Assembly (NCBI GenBank): GCA_020052135.1 | Contig: JAGVPS010000001.1 | Location: forward strand, 1 to 14,297 | Source of the DNA: Minisyncoccota bacterium | Lineage (GTDB): Bacteria; Patescibacteriota; Minisyncoccia; UBA6257; 1-14-0-10-40-38 | Length of the DNA stretch: 14,297 nucleotides | Reading direction: 5' to 3' | In this document: piece by piece, positions 1-5,940 of the stretch | How the letters are laid out: every line of letters starts with the position of its first letter | Numbering within the stretch: the first letter of the stretch is position 1 | Position numbers and translations under genes: made by a program | Notes under the pieces: model-generated | Told to the model about the DNA's origin: nothing | The model's database searches: none | What the model saw: the letters and a program-made list of their open reading frames with translations, nothing else

Positions 1-4
1 GGAT

Positions 5-49
5 AACAACCTTTTATCGAAAAAGGTTGTTGCCAAAGAAATCTTTGGC
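5..49. repeat. Two tandem hairpin-forming inverted repeats
   Basis: Two perfect stems lie end to end. AACAACCTTTT (5-15) pairs with AAAAGGTTGTT (21-31) around a 5-nt loop. GCCAAAG (32-38) pairs with CTTTGGC (43-49) around AAAT. Neither is followed by a T-run on either strand, so a Rho-independent terminator is not well supported. Whatever lies left of the window may explain them. Confidence 0.55.
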
Positions 50-68
50 TCGAACCTGCGCTTGGCGA

Positions 69-122
69 GCCGCGCCGTGCGCGGCGAGCCAGTGTTTCCT
101 TACCTTTCCGCGCTTCGCGCGG
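69..122. repeat. Pair of GC-rich palindromes downstream of tRNA-Ile
   Basis: GCCGCGC (69-75) pairs with GCGCGGC (79-85) across CGT, and CCGCGC (108-113) pairs with GCGCGG (117-122) across TTC. They sit on the 3' side of the minus-strand tRNA-Ile. Short GC-rich palindromes of this kind recur at 243-262 and 5439-5543, always between genes, which suggests dispersed intergenic repeat elements rather than coding sequence. Confidence 0.45.
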
Positions 123-158
123 CCGAATCGGTCGGGCAAAAATCGGAAAGTTTGATTG

Positions 159-233
159 TGGTGCGTGCGGTAGGAATCGAACCTACGACCTCTGTCTTAT
201 CAGGACAGCGTTCTACCACTGAACTACGCACGC
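159..233 (-). tRNA. tRNA-Ile (GAU anticodon)
   Basis: On the minus strand a full cloverleaf can be drawn. The acceptor is GCGTGCG (233-227) with CGCACGC (169-163). The D stem is GTTC/GAAC. The anticodon stem CTGTC/GACAG has loop CTGATAA, giving anticodon GAT, which reads the isoleucine codon ATC. The T arm is GTAGG-TTCGATT-CCTAC. The discriminator A is at 162, and CCA is encoded at 161-159, unlike the tRNA-Leu in this window. Confidence 0.95.
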
Positions 234-242
234 CCTTACTTC

Positions 243-340
243 GCTTCAGCCAATGCTGAAGCTACGAAGGGCAAGCAATATAAGCAACCACTGCTTGTCC
301 GTCATAGCTTGAGTACTCTGCGAGAGCGACGGAGGAAGCT
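243..340. repeat. Intergenic inverted repeats between tRNA-Ile and the pilus genes
   Basis: GCTTCAGC (243-250) and GCTGAAGC (255-262) form a perfect 8-bp stem with loop CAAT. A looser stem pairs TCCGTC (298-303) with GACGGA (328-333). No ORF of credible composition occupies the 132-bp gap between the tRNA and the small membrane-protein gene. I saw no convincing promoter for the tRNA here. Confidence 0.45.
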
Positions 341-365
341 ACGCGCGCGGCTTGATCATGGGTGC

Positions 366-602
366 CTATGGGTTGTTTTGAGGCAAGAGCTGGGCTTTAC
401 CCCCTAATGCCTGCTCTAATTTAACAAAATCAAAGTGTTCAATCAATGCGTCAGAGGTTGCATCACTTCCCAGGGCTTCATCCGCAACGCGTACTAGATA
501 TTGAAGCGTATAGAAAACATATCCTACCATAGCACAAAATAACAGCACTGCTACCACCCAGAACATCCAGTCGTTTCCTTTTTTTTGAAAAAATGCGCGC
601 AT
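366..602 (-). CDS. Small single-pass membrane protein next to PilO-like gene
   Basis: This 78-residue protein is not recognised by family. It has a short basic N-terminus (about residues 1-10), one strong hydrophobic segment (about 12-34, rich in W, F, V and L), and then an acidic, soluble 45-residue tail. The layout fits a bitopic inner-membrane protein. The gene starts 5 bp after the stop of the PilO-like gene on the same strand, so the two are almost certainly co-transcribed, and the start is preceded by a weak AGGTAA-like site. Being next to PilO suggests an accessory role in the type IV pilus platform, but that is inference from position only. It has no lipobox and is not an obvious PilP. 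Confidence 0.7.
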   Translation of the reverse strand: MRAFFQKKGNDWMFWVVAVLLFCAMVGYVFYTLQYLVRVADEALGSDATSDALIEHFDFVKLEQALGGKAQLLPQNNP

Positions 603-607
603 AAATG

Positions 608-1165
608 TTACCTAGAAAATACCTTCCCGAGAATGGTTACCGAAACTCCTGCTTTTTCCCAGTTTGTTTCCATACTGGTAAAATCAATAATATACAAACT
701 TTGCTGAGCTTCCTTTAAGAAGAGCGTGAAATTATCAAAGCTCCCTTTGAGCGCCATCTGAAAATTAATATATCCTGGCGTATCGGGACCTCCCTCAACC
801 TGTGTTCCAAAAGTAACCGTGAAGTCAAGTTTATGCTTTTTCGCGATTGCCCGCATATCTTTTGGGAAGCTAAGGAGGCGATCCTGGTGCGGTAATATAT
901 TCTCAAGTAAACTGAAATAGGCCTGGGCCTTGCTATACTCCCCTTTTAATGCGACAAACGATTCTATGGCCTCGCTACGGAAATGCTCTTCATCACGAAG
1001 CTCCCGGAGATGCGCGGCTCGTGTATTGATATCGCTTCCCAAAAAAATAGTAACGCCGACGGTTATGCCAATAAGCACTATGCCAATGCCGCCGTTTATG
1101 ACAAGATTCTTTTTAAAAGGAGAGAGCGCCATATAAGAATGTAGCGTATGTATTAAGAATACCAT
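608..1165 (-). CDS. pilO: PilO-like type IV pilus assembly protein
   Basis: The architecture matches PilO, the inner-membrane alignment-complex protein that pairs with PilN to link the pilus motor to the envelope. There is a short cytoplasmic N-terminus, one transmembrane helix (about residues 20-43), a charged coiled-coil-like stretch (about 48-90), and a C-terminal alpha/beta domain (about 95-185). At 185 residues it is close to the usual size. The start is uncertain: ATG at 1165 gives an extra 11 hydrophobic residues, while ATG at 1132 gives a cleaner N-terminus (MALSPFKKN). Neither has a good SD. The gene diverges from dprA, with 17 bp between the longest starts and 50 bp if 1132 is used. 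The small membrane protein follows after 5 bp. The PilO assignment rests on architecture and general sequence style, not on a search. Confidence 0.65.
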   Translation of the reverse strand: MVFLIHTLHSYMALSPFKKNLVINGGIGIVLIGITVGVTIFLGSDINTRAAHLRELRDEEHFRSEAIESFVALKGEYSKAQAYFSLLENILPHQDRLLSFPKDMRAIAKKHKLDFTVTFGTQVEGGPDTPGYINFQMALKGSFDNFTLFLKEAQQSLYIIDFTSMETNWEKAGVSVTILGKVFSR

Positions 1166-1182
1166 ATCTGTTTTATCACTCT

Positions 1183-2244
1183 ATGCACCATACAGAAAAC
1201 ACTGCGATTTCAAAAGAAAAGATATCCTACAACGCTCTCTCGCATACTTTTGAGGGAACTTATGAATCAATCAAAAAGGCGCTCGGCGTTCACGGATCAG
1301 CCGCTCGAGCATGGAGCGCGGAAAAAGGATCGCCCACTACCGCGGAAGCATTATGGGAAGCGCTCGAGAAGCACGATGTTCGACTCCACCTATCAGCTGA
1401 CCCAGAATTTCCACAACTACTAAGGGAAATGCCCTGGCCGCCATTCGCGCTCTACACAAAAGGCGCCCCGCTTACCACAACACTTGCGGGCATCGCGATT
1501 GTTGGCACACGCAAGGCGACTCCCGAAGGGAAAGCACTTGCTCGCGAATTTGGAAAAGGGCTCGCCCGGCGCGGAGTGACGGTCATAAGCGGCCTTGCGC
1601 TCGGTATCGACGGTGAAGCGCACAAAGGAGCGCTCGAGGCGCGCGGAAAAACTATTGCCGTACTTCCCTGCGGCCTTGATCGCGTATACCCGCGAGAGCA
1701 TGATCGGCTTGCTCACGAGATTCTTTCAACCGGTGGAATGCTTATTTCCGAATATCCCTTGGGCGCTCCGGCATATCCTTCACGGTTTATTGAACGTAAT
1801 CGCATTGTGAGCGCTCTCTCAACGGGAGTAATCGTAATCGAGGCGCCCGAGAAATCGGGCGCGCTTTCGACTGCGCGGTTCGCGCTTGAACAGAATCGTG
1901 AAGTGTTCGTCGTTCCCGGTTCAGTCAAAAACAGAAACTACGCGGGTTCGCACGCGCTTATTCGGGATGGCGCGAGCTTGATTCGTGGCATAAAAGATGT
2001 TTGTGAGGCGCTCGGTATGTCATCGGAAGAGGAGGTTTCAAGGCTACCCCTGGTGTTTGATGGGCTTGACGAAACAAAAAAAGCCATCCTTAATTGTCTG
2101 CACATGCACGGAGAGCTCACCCCAGATCAAATCGCGCGCCTTATATCGCTTGATATTCAAGATGTACAAAGAGAAGTAGCTCTACTGCTTATAGATGAAA
2201 GATTGCAAGAAAAACCCAACGGCACATATGTGTTAAAAATATGA
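1183..2244 (+). CDS. dprA: DNA-processing protein DprA
   Basis: DprA (Smf) binds incoming single-stranded DNA during natural transformation and loads RecA on it. The 353-residue protein shows the DprA Rossmann-like core: IVGTR (106-110), SGLALGID (136-143), the FIERNRIVSALS segment (202-213), SGALSTA (225-231) and the VPGS strand end (244-247). About 95 N-terminal residues precede the core. The C-terminal residues from about 288 look like the winged-helix domain common in DprA. ATG 1183 is the only Met before residue 83, so the start is likely right, although no clear SD is visible. Its TGA overlaps the topA start as ATGA, implying translational coupling. Lying next to divergent pilus genes fits a competence role, which is inferred. 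Confidence 0.95.
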   Translation: MHHTENTAISKEKISYNALSHTFEGTYESIKKALGVHGSAARAWSAEKGSPTTAEALWEALEKHDVRLHLSADPEFPQLLREMPWPPFALYTKGAPLTTTLAGIAIVGTRKATPEGKALAREFGKGLARRGVTVISGLALGIDGEAHKGALEARGKTIAVLPCGLDRVYPREHDRLAHEILSTGGMLISEYPLGAPAYPSRFIERNRIVSALSTGVIVIEAPEKSGALSTARFALEQNREVFVVPGSVKNRNYAGSHALIRDGASLIRGIKDVCEALGMSSEEEVSRLPLVFDGLDETKKAILNCLHMHGELTPDQIARLISLDIQDVQREVALLLIDERLQEKPNGTYVLKI

Positions 2245-4322
2245 AACTTGTTATTGTTGAAAGTCCTACCAAAGCGAAGACTATCGGCGCGTTCTTGGGC
2301 AAAGAATATAAAGTTGAGTCTTCCTATGGCCACGTGCGCGATCTCCCTAAGAGCAAGCTTGGCATTGATGTTGAAGATAATTTTTTGCCTTCCTATATAG
2401 TTCCGGTGAAGGCAAAGAAGCTCGTAACAGCGCTTAAAAAAGAAGCAGCCAAGGCGGAAACCGTTATCCTTGCGACTGACGAAGACCGTGAAGGAGAGGC
2501 AATTGCCTGGCACTTGTCAGAAGCGCTGAAGCTCGAAGACTTACAGGTGCAATCAACCCCGACCGGAAAACCACCGAAACTAAAAAATGTGGAACGCATT
2601 GTGTTTCACGAAATTACGAAGCATGCCATTGAGGAAGCGCTCACCCACCCGAGAAAGATTGATCTTAATATGGTAGATGCCCAGCAAGCGCGACGCGTGC
2701 TTGATCGCCTCGTTGGCTACAAGCTCTCGCCCTTCCTGTGGAAAAAGGTGGCGGCAGGCCTTTCCGCTGGCCGCGTGCAGTCAGTCACACTCCGCCTCAT
2801 CGTTGACCGCGAAAATGAAATCCGCGCATTTAAGCCAGAAGAATATTGGACGATCATGGGCAGGTTTGAAGACGCGAATAATGCGGAAAAGAATTTTGAA
2901 GCGAACTTGGTGAAGATCGGGGGGAAGGCCCTCGATAAATTCGCCATAAAAACTTCTGCTGACGCAGAAAAGATTTCGGAAACATTGAGAGCTCTGCCGT
3001 GGAGCATAACCTCAGTAAAAGATACTGAATCGAAAAAGAGTCCACATCCGCCCTTTACCACAAGCACACTCCAGCAAGAAGGAGCAAAGCGACTGCACTA
3101 TTCTTCCAAAAAAACCATGCTGTTAGCACAGCGGCTCTATGAAGAAGGGCTCATCACCTACATGCGCACAGATTCGGTAAATCTTTCTACTGAATCGACC
3201 ACTGCGGCGAAAAGCTGGCTCTCGGCAAACTTAGGCGAACGTTATGCCTCGGAGGCTCCGCGCTCTTTCAAAGTAAAATCAAAATTAGCACAGGAGGCGC
3301 ACGAAGCGATCCGCCCGACTGACCCCACGCGAACTCCTGATCAGACAACTGGTCGAGAAGAAGCAGAGAGGAAAGTCTACGCGCTTATTTGGAAACGATT
3401 TATGGCGTCTCAAATGCCACAAGCGATTGTCGCAACGCGAACCATTGAGGCAGAGGGAACGAACGGAAAAGATATCTATACCTTTCGAGCAACTGGACAA
3501 CGCATTGTATTCGATGGCTTCCTCAAATATTGGGAGCAAAAGCTTGAGGAAAAAGAATTGCCCGACGTGCATGAGGGCGATGCGGCGAAACTGACCGAAG
3601 TAAAACCATCACAGCACTTCACCGAACCGCCACCACGCTACTCGGAAGCAACCTTAGTAAAAACACTTGAAGAAAACGGCATTGGTCGCCCCTCCACGTA
3701 TGCGCCTACAATTTCCGTAATCCAAACGAGAAATTACGTTATTAAAGACGCCGGGCGCTTTAAGCCGACTGATATAGGCGAGCTCGTGAGTAAGGTGCTC
3801 ACCGAACATTTCCCTGCAATAGTAGATATAGGTTTTACGGCGCAGATGGAAGACGAACTTGATGACATCGCGCGCGGTATCGTGAGCTGGCAGTCCGTGA
3901 TGCAAGAATTTTATGAACCGTTTGCAAAACTCCTCGCGGAAAAATATGCAGAGGTTTCCAAAGAAGAGGTGGTGCCCGAAAAAACAAATGAAATATGCGA
4001 TAAGTGCGGCAAGCCGATGGTGGTGAAGATGAGCCGCTTTGGAAAATTCCTCGGCTGTTCCGGTTTCCCGGAATGTAAGAACTTAAAGAAGCTTTCCGTA
4101 GAGGCAGGCGGGAAGCCCGGACCAAAACCTATTGGCATGAAGTGCCCAAAGTGTACCGAGGGCGAGATTGTAGAACGCCATGTAACGCGTGGGCGCGCGC
4201 GCGGGAAACTCTTCTGGGGATGCGCCCGTTACCCCAAGTGCGACTATGCTTCGTGGGAAGATCCTCGTGGTGAATCTGCCCCAAAACCAGAAAAGGTTGA
4301 AGAAAAAGATACGGAAGAGTAA
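2241..4322 (+). CDS. topA: DNA topoisomerase I (type IA)
   Basis: This enzyme relaxes negative supercoils by cutting one DNA strand through a 5'-phosphotyrosine. The 693-residue protein has the N-terminal Toprim domain (VIVESPTKAKTI near 4-15 and the acidic ATDEDREGE at 78-86), the type IA core with the active-site tyrosine in LITYMRTDS (Tyr307, Arg309), and the conserved GIGRPSTYAPT segment (480-490). The C-terminus carries two four-cysteine zinc ribbons, Cys586/589/606/612 and Cys635/638/661/667, followed by a charged tail. Length and order are normal for a bacterial TopA with two zinc ribbons. It starts inside the dprA stop (ATGA overlap), so it is probably translated from the same mRNA. 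Nothing appears broken. Confidence 0.97.
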   Translation: MKLVIVESPTKAKTIGAFLGKEYKVESSYGHVRDLPKSKLGIDVEDNFLPSYIVPVKAKKLVTALKKEAAKAETVILATDEDREGEAIAWHLSEALKLEDLQVQSTPTGKPPKLKNVERIVFHEITKHAIEEALTHPRKIDLNMVDAQQARRVLDRLVGYKLSPFLWKKVAAGLSAGRVQSVTLRLIVDRENEIRAFKPEEYWTIMGRFEDANNAEKNFEANLVKIGGKALDKFAIKTSADAEKISETLRALPWSITSVKDTESKKSPHPPFTTSTLQQEGAKRLHYSSKKTMLLAQRLYEEGLITYMRTDSVNLSTESTTAAKSWLSANLGERYASEAPRSFKVKSKLAQEAHEAIRPTDPTRTPDQTTGREEAERKVYALIWKRFMASQMPQAIVATRTIEAEGTNGKDIYTFRATGQRIVFDGFLKYWEQKLEEKELPDVHEGDAAKLTEVKPSQHFTEPPPRYSEATLVKTLEENGIGRPSTYAPTISVIQTRNYVIKDAGRFKPTDIGELVSKVLTEHFPAIVDIGFTAQMEDELDDIARGIVSWQSVMQEFYEPFAKLLAEKYAEVSKEEVVPEKTNEICDKCGKPMVVKMSRFGKFLGCSGFPECKNLKKLSVEAGGKPGPKPIGMKCPKCTEGEIVERHVTRGRARGKLFWGCARYPKCDYASWEDPRGESAPKPEKVEEKDTEE

Positions 4323-4349
4323 ACACTCAACGCATAAGGAAATGACGTT

Positions 4350-4383
4350 ATGCTAGCTATAACAAATAAAACAGCATTTTTTT
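4350..4383 (+). terminator. Possible terminator after topA
   Basis: ATGCT (4350-4354) can pair with AGCAT (4373-4377), which runs straight into seven Ts (4377-4383), 28 bp after the topA stop. The stem is short and the loop long. A second small stem (GTTAT 4347-4351 with ATAAC 4359-4363) competes with it. It sits where a terminator would be expected between convergent topA and parB, but support is weak. Confidence 0.35.
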
Positions 4384-4410
4384 CCATCACAAATAAATAC
4401 CCCTGCTAAC

Positions 4411-5286
4411 CTACAGCGAAAACCCCTGCGGGATAGATCCGTGCTTTTCTTTAAGTCTTTGCACTAAGCCATACATCTCCTCTGCTGAATGGAAATTAAT
4501 CGTGATTTTGCCACTTGCACCCGCTTTTTCTACTTTTACTTTCGCGCCGAGCGCTTCCTCAAGCTCACGCTGGAGCGCAATCGTCTCTGGATCAACTGGA
4601 GCCATATCCCCTGCTTGAGGCATAGCTTTTTCTGCCTCGTTTTTTAAAATAGCAATTTTAGATTTCACTTCGCGCACACTTAGATTATTGCGAATAATTT
4701 CTTCAAACAACGCCTGCTGTTTAGGGATGTCTTCAATCATGAGAAGAAGCCGCGCTTGGCTTTCGGAAAGCTTACCCTCCGCAACCGCGTCCTGTATTAC
4801 CTGCGGCAAACTTAAAAGCCGCATGCCGTTTGCAATGACCTCGCGGCTTTTGCCGATACGCGCCGCGATTTCGCGCTGGGTAAGTTTAAATTCATCCTGG
4901 AGCCGCGAATACGCGCGCGCGGATTCAATCGGATTCAGGTTGACGCGCTGGATATTCTCTACGATTGCAAGCTCAAGCCGCTCTTTGTCTAAGCTTACAT
5001 TCCGAATGATTGCGGGTATCCGTTCCAGGCCCGCAAGCTTTGATGCCATAAGCCGACGCTCACCGGCAATTAATAGATACTCAACCTCGGTACCTGTCGG
5101 AGTTTCCCGCTCAATTTTTGTAACGATAATCGGCTGGAGCACGCCAAACTCGCGGATAGAGTTTGCAAGCTCACGAAGCTGGTCTTCGTTAAAGTCTCGC
5201 CGCGGCTGGTTAGGGTTCGGTTTGATCTGCGTAACTTCAATTAAAAAAACCGGTCCGGAAATGGGAGGGTTTACAGTGTCATTCAT
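4411..5286 (-). CDS. parB: ParB/Spo0J-family chromosome partitioning protein
   Basis: ParB proteins bind parS, load as CTP-dependent clamps, and work with the ParA ATPase to segregate the origin. The 291-residue protein has the full layout. Residues about 15-115 form the ParB/Srx-like N-terminal domain, with the CTP-site GERR (75-78) followed by LMASKLAGL, and ENIQR (110-114) in the ENIQRxxLNPIE motif. A helix-turn-helix follows (about 136-153, TQREIAARIGKSREVIAN). The tail (about 236-291) fits the C-terminal dimerisation domain. No parA is visible in the window, and no canonical parS (TGTTTCACGTGAAACA) was seen. The gene converges with topA. A good -10 box ends 7 nt before the ATG, and a perfect 48-bp palindrome lies 47 bp upstream. 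Confidence 0.95.
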   Translation of the reverse strand: MNDTVNPPISGPVFLIEVTQIKPNPNQPRRDFNEDQLRELANSIREFGVLQPIIVTKIERETPTGTEVEYLLIAGERRLMASKLAGLERIPAIIRNVSLDKERLELAIVENIQRVNLNPIESARAYSRLQDEFKLTQREIAARIGKSREVIANGMRLLSLPQVIQDAVAEGKLSESQARLLLMIEDIPKQQALFEEIIRNNLSVREVKSKIAILKNEAEKAMPQAGDMAPVDPETIALQRELEEALGAKVKVEKAGASGKITINFHSAEEMYGLVQRLKEKHGSIPQGFSL

Positions 5287-5293
5287 GTAAATA

Positions 5294-5322
5294 ATTATAA
5301 ATCAATTCCCCTACGCCCACAA
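5294..5322 (-). promoter_or_regulatory. Probable parB promoter, near-leaderless
   Basis: On the minus strand, TTGTGG (5322-5317) is separated by exactly 17 bp from a perfect TATAAT (5299-5294). Only 7 nt (TATTTAC) lie between the -10 box and the parB ATG at 5286. A normal start site would therefore fall on or next to the start codon, giving a leaderless or nearly leaderless mRNA, in keeping with the absence of any SD. The -35 box matches the consensus at only three of six positions. Confidence 0.6.
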
Positions 5323-5332
5323 ATACGGAGAA

Positions 5333-5380
5333 TATAAACCCATCATTTTCCAACGATCGTTGGAAAATGATGGGTTTATA
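5333..5380. repeat. Perfect 48-bp palindrome upstream of parB
   Basis: Every base from 5333 to 5356 pairs with 5380 to 5357, giving 24-bp arms, no loop and no mismatch. The centre reads CCAACGATCGTTGG and the ends are TATAAACCC and GGGTTTATA. It lies upstream of the parB promoter, between parB and the next plus-strand gene. It could be a bidirectional terminator, a binding site for a dimeric protein (ParB itself is the obvious candidate), or a cruciform-forming element. It is not canonical parS. Only the symmetry is seen; the role is not. Confidence 0.9.
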
Positions 5381-5438
5381 GTTTCTTAGCTAGAAGGTTG
5401 ATTTTGAGGTAAAAATAGCCTTTAATGGAAACACTTGG

Positions 5439-5543
5439 GGCTTGCCGCCGTGGTGGAACCCGCCAGAGGCGGGCAAGCCAGCCAGAGGGCGGCGAAGTTT
5501 ACTCGCCTCTGACGAGTTGGCAGATTTAGTCGCCTCAGGCGAC
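5439..5543. repeat. Cluster of GC-rich palindromes before the GIY-YIG gene
   Basis: Several stems follow one another. GGCTTGCC (5439-5446) pairs with GGCAAGCC (5472-5479) and encloses CCCGCC (5459-5464)/GGCGGG (5468-5473) with loop AGA. ACTCG (5501-5505) pairs with CGAGT (5513-5517). GTCGCC (5529-5534) pairs with GGCGAC (5538-5543) across TCA. An ORF can be read through this stretch, but its composition simply follows the repeats. They resemble the palindromes near the tRNA-Ile and look like dispersed intergenic elements. Confidence 0.5.
5442..5458 (+). repeat. 17-bp direct repeat, copy 1 (matches tRNA-Leu 5' end)
   Basis: TTGCCGCCGTGGTGGAA here is identical to 5799-5815, where it covers the last two bases before tRNA-Leu and the first 15 bases of that tRNA. 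The two copies are 357 bp apart and enclose the GIY-YIG gene. The copy is only the 5' acceptor strand and start of the D arm, so it is not a functional tRNA. Confidence 0.75.
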
Positions 5544-5556
5544 CACACGAGTTATC

Positions 5557-5796
5557 ATGATTACGGTTTATGTACTAAAAAGCTTGAGGGATGGAATCCG
5601 TTATATTGGTATTACAAAAGATTTAGAAGATCGCTTGAAACGACATAATGCCAAACGATCTTATTCCACAAAGATTCACGCGCCGTTTGAAGTGATATAC
5701 AAAGAAAAAGCACCGGATTATAAGGTGGCGCGTGTACGAGAAAAATTTTTAAAGAGTGGTATTGGCAGAAAATTTCTCGATAGTCTAGAATCCTAA
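5557..5796 (+). CDS. Small GIY-YIG domain nuclease-like protein
   Basis: The 79-residue protein is essentially one GIY-YIG domain, the fold of UvrC-N and many homing or repair endonucleases, at the length of free-standing YhbQ/UPF0213-type members. VYVL (4-7) takes the place of the GIY strand and RYIGIT (15-20) the YIG strand. Arg26 and His30 sit in the first helix (DRLKRHN), and the expected metal-binding glutamate is Glu62 (VREKFLKSG). Start ATG 5557 directly precedes the first strand, with a weak GAG upstream. The stop lies 4 bp before tRNA-Leu on the same strand, and a 17-bp repeat of the tRNA start flanks the gene. The substrate is unknown. Such small proteins often occur in several copies in related genomes, so mobility is possible but not shown. 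Confidence 0.85.
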   Translation: MITVYVLKSLRDGIRYIGITKDLEDRLKRHNAKRSYSTKIHAPFEVIYKEKAPDYKVARVREKFLKSGIGRKFLDSLES

Positions 5797-5800
5797 TATT

Positions 5801-5884
5801 GCCGCCGTGGTGGAATTGGCAGACACACGGGTCTCAAGAACCCGCGAGAGCGATCTCATGTCGGTTCGACTCCGACCGGCGGCA
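5801..5884 (+). tRNA. tRNA-Leu (CAA anticodon)
   Basis: The acceptor GCCGCCG (5801-5807) pairs with CGGCGGC (5877-5883), and the discriminator is A5884. The anticodon stem CGGGT/ACCCG carries loop CTCAAGA, so the anticodon is CAA and it reads the leucine codon TTG. A long variable arm typical of tRNA-Leu follows, then the T arm GTCGG-TTCGACT-CCGAC. CCA is not encoded, since the sequence continues CAAAG. It therefore needs CCA-adding enzyme, in contrast to the tRNA-Ile here. Confidence 0.95.
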
Positions 5885-5927
5885 CAAAGTTCATCGACAA
5901 CTAAAGAGCTCAATCACCACATCTTCT

Positions 5928-5933
5928 GGAGAG
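5928..5933 (+). promoter_or_regulatory. Strong ribosome binding site of the 406-residue ORF
   Basis: GGAGAG stands 7 nt before ATG 5941, an ideal SD and spacing. It decides between this frame and the nearly equal-length antisense frame at 5914-7113, whose start lacks such a site. Most older-looking genes in the window have no comparable SD. Confidence 0.75.
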
Positions 5934-5940
5934 TCTTGAG

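Noticed and set aside
62..259. 65-codon plus-strand ORF across the tRNA-Ile region
   Set aside because: It is the antisense reading of the tRNA; the GIEPTT...STTELRT pattern is the well-known artefact of tRNA genes read in reverse.
5333..5380. Canonical parS in the palindrome
   Set aside because: The centre does not match TGTTTCACGTGAAACA, and no other copy of that consensus was seen in the window.
5439..5543. CRISPR array
   Set aside because: The palindromes differ in sequence and spacing; there are no equal repeats with regular spacers and no cas genes.
5442..5648. 68-codon ORF through the palindromic repeats
   Set aside because: Its sequence is dictated by GC-rich palindromes and it overlaps the GIY-YIG gene in another frame.
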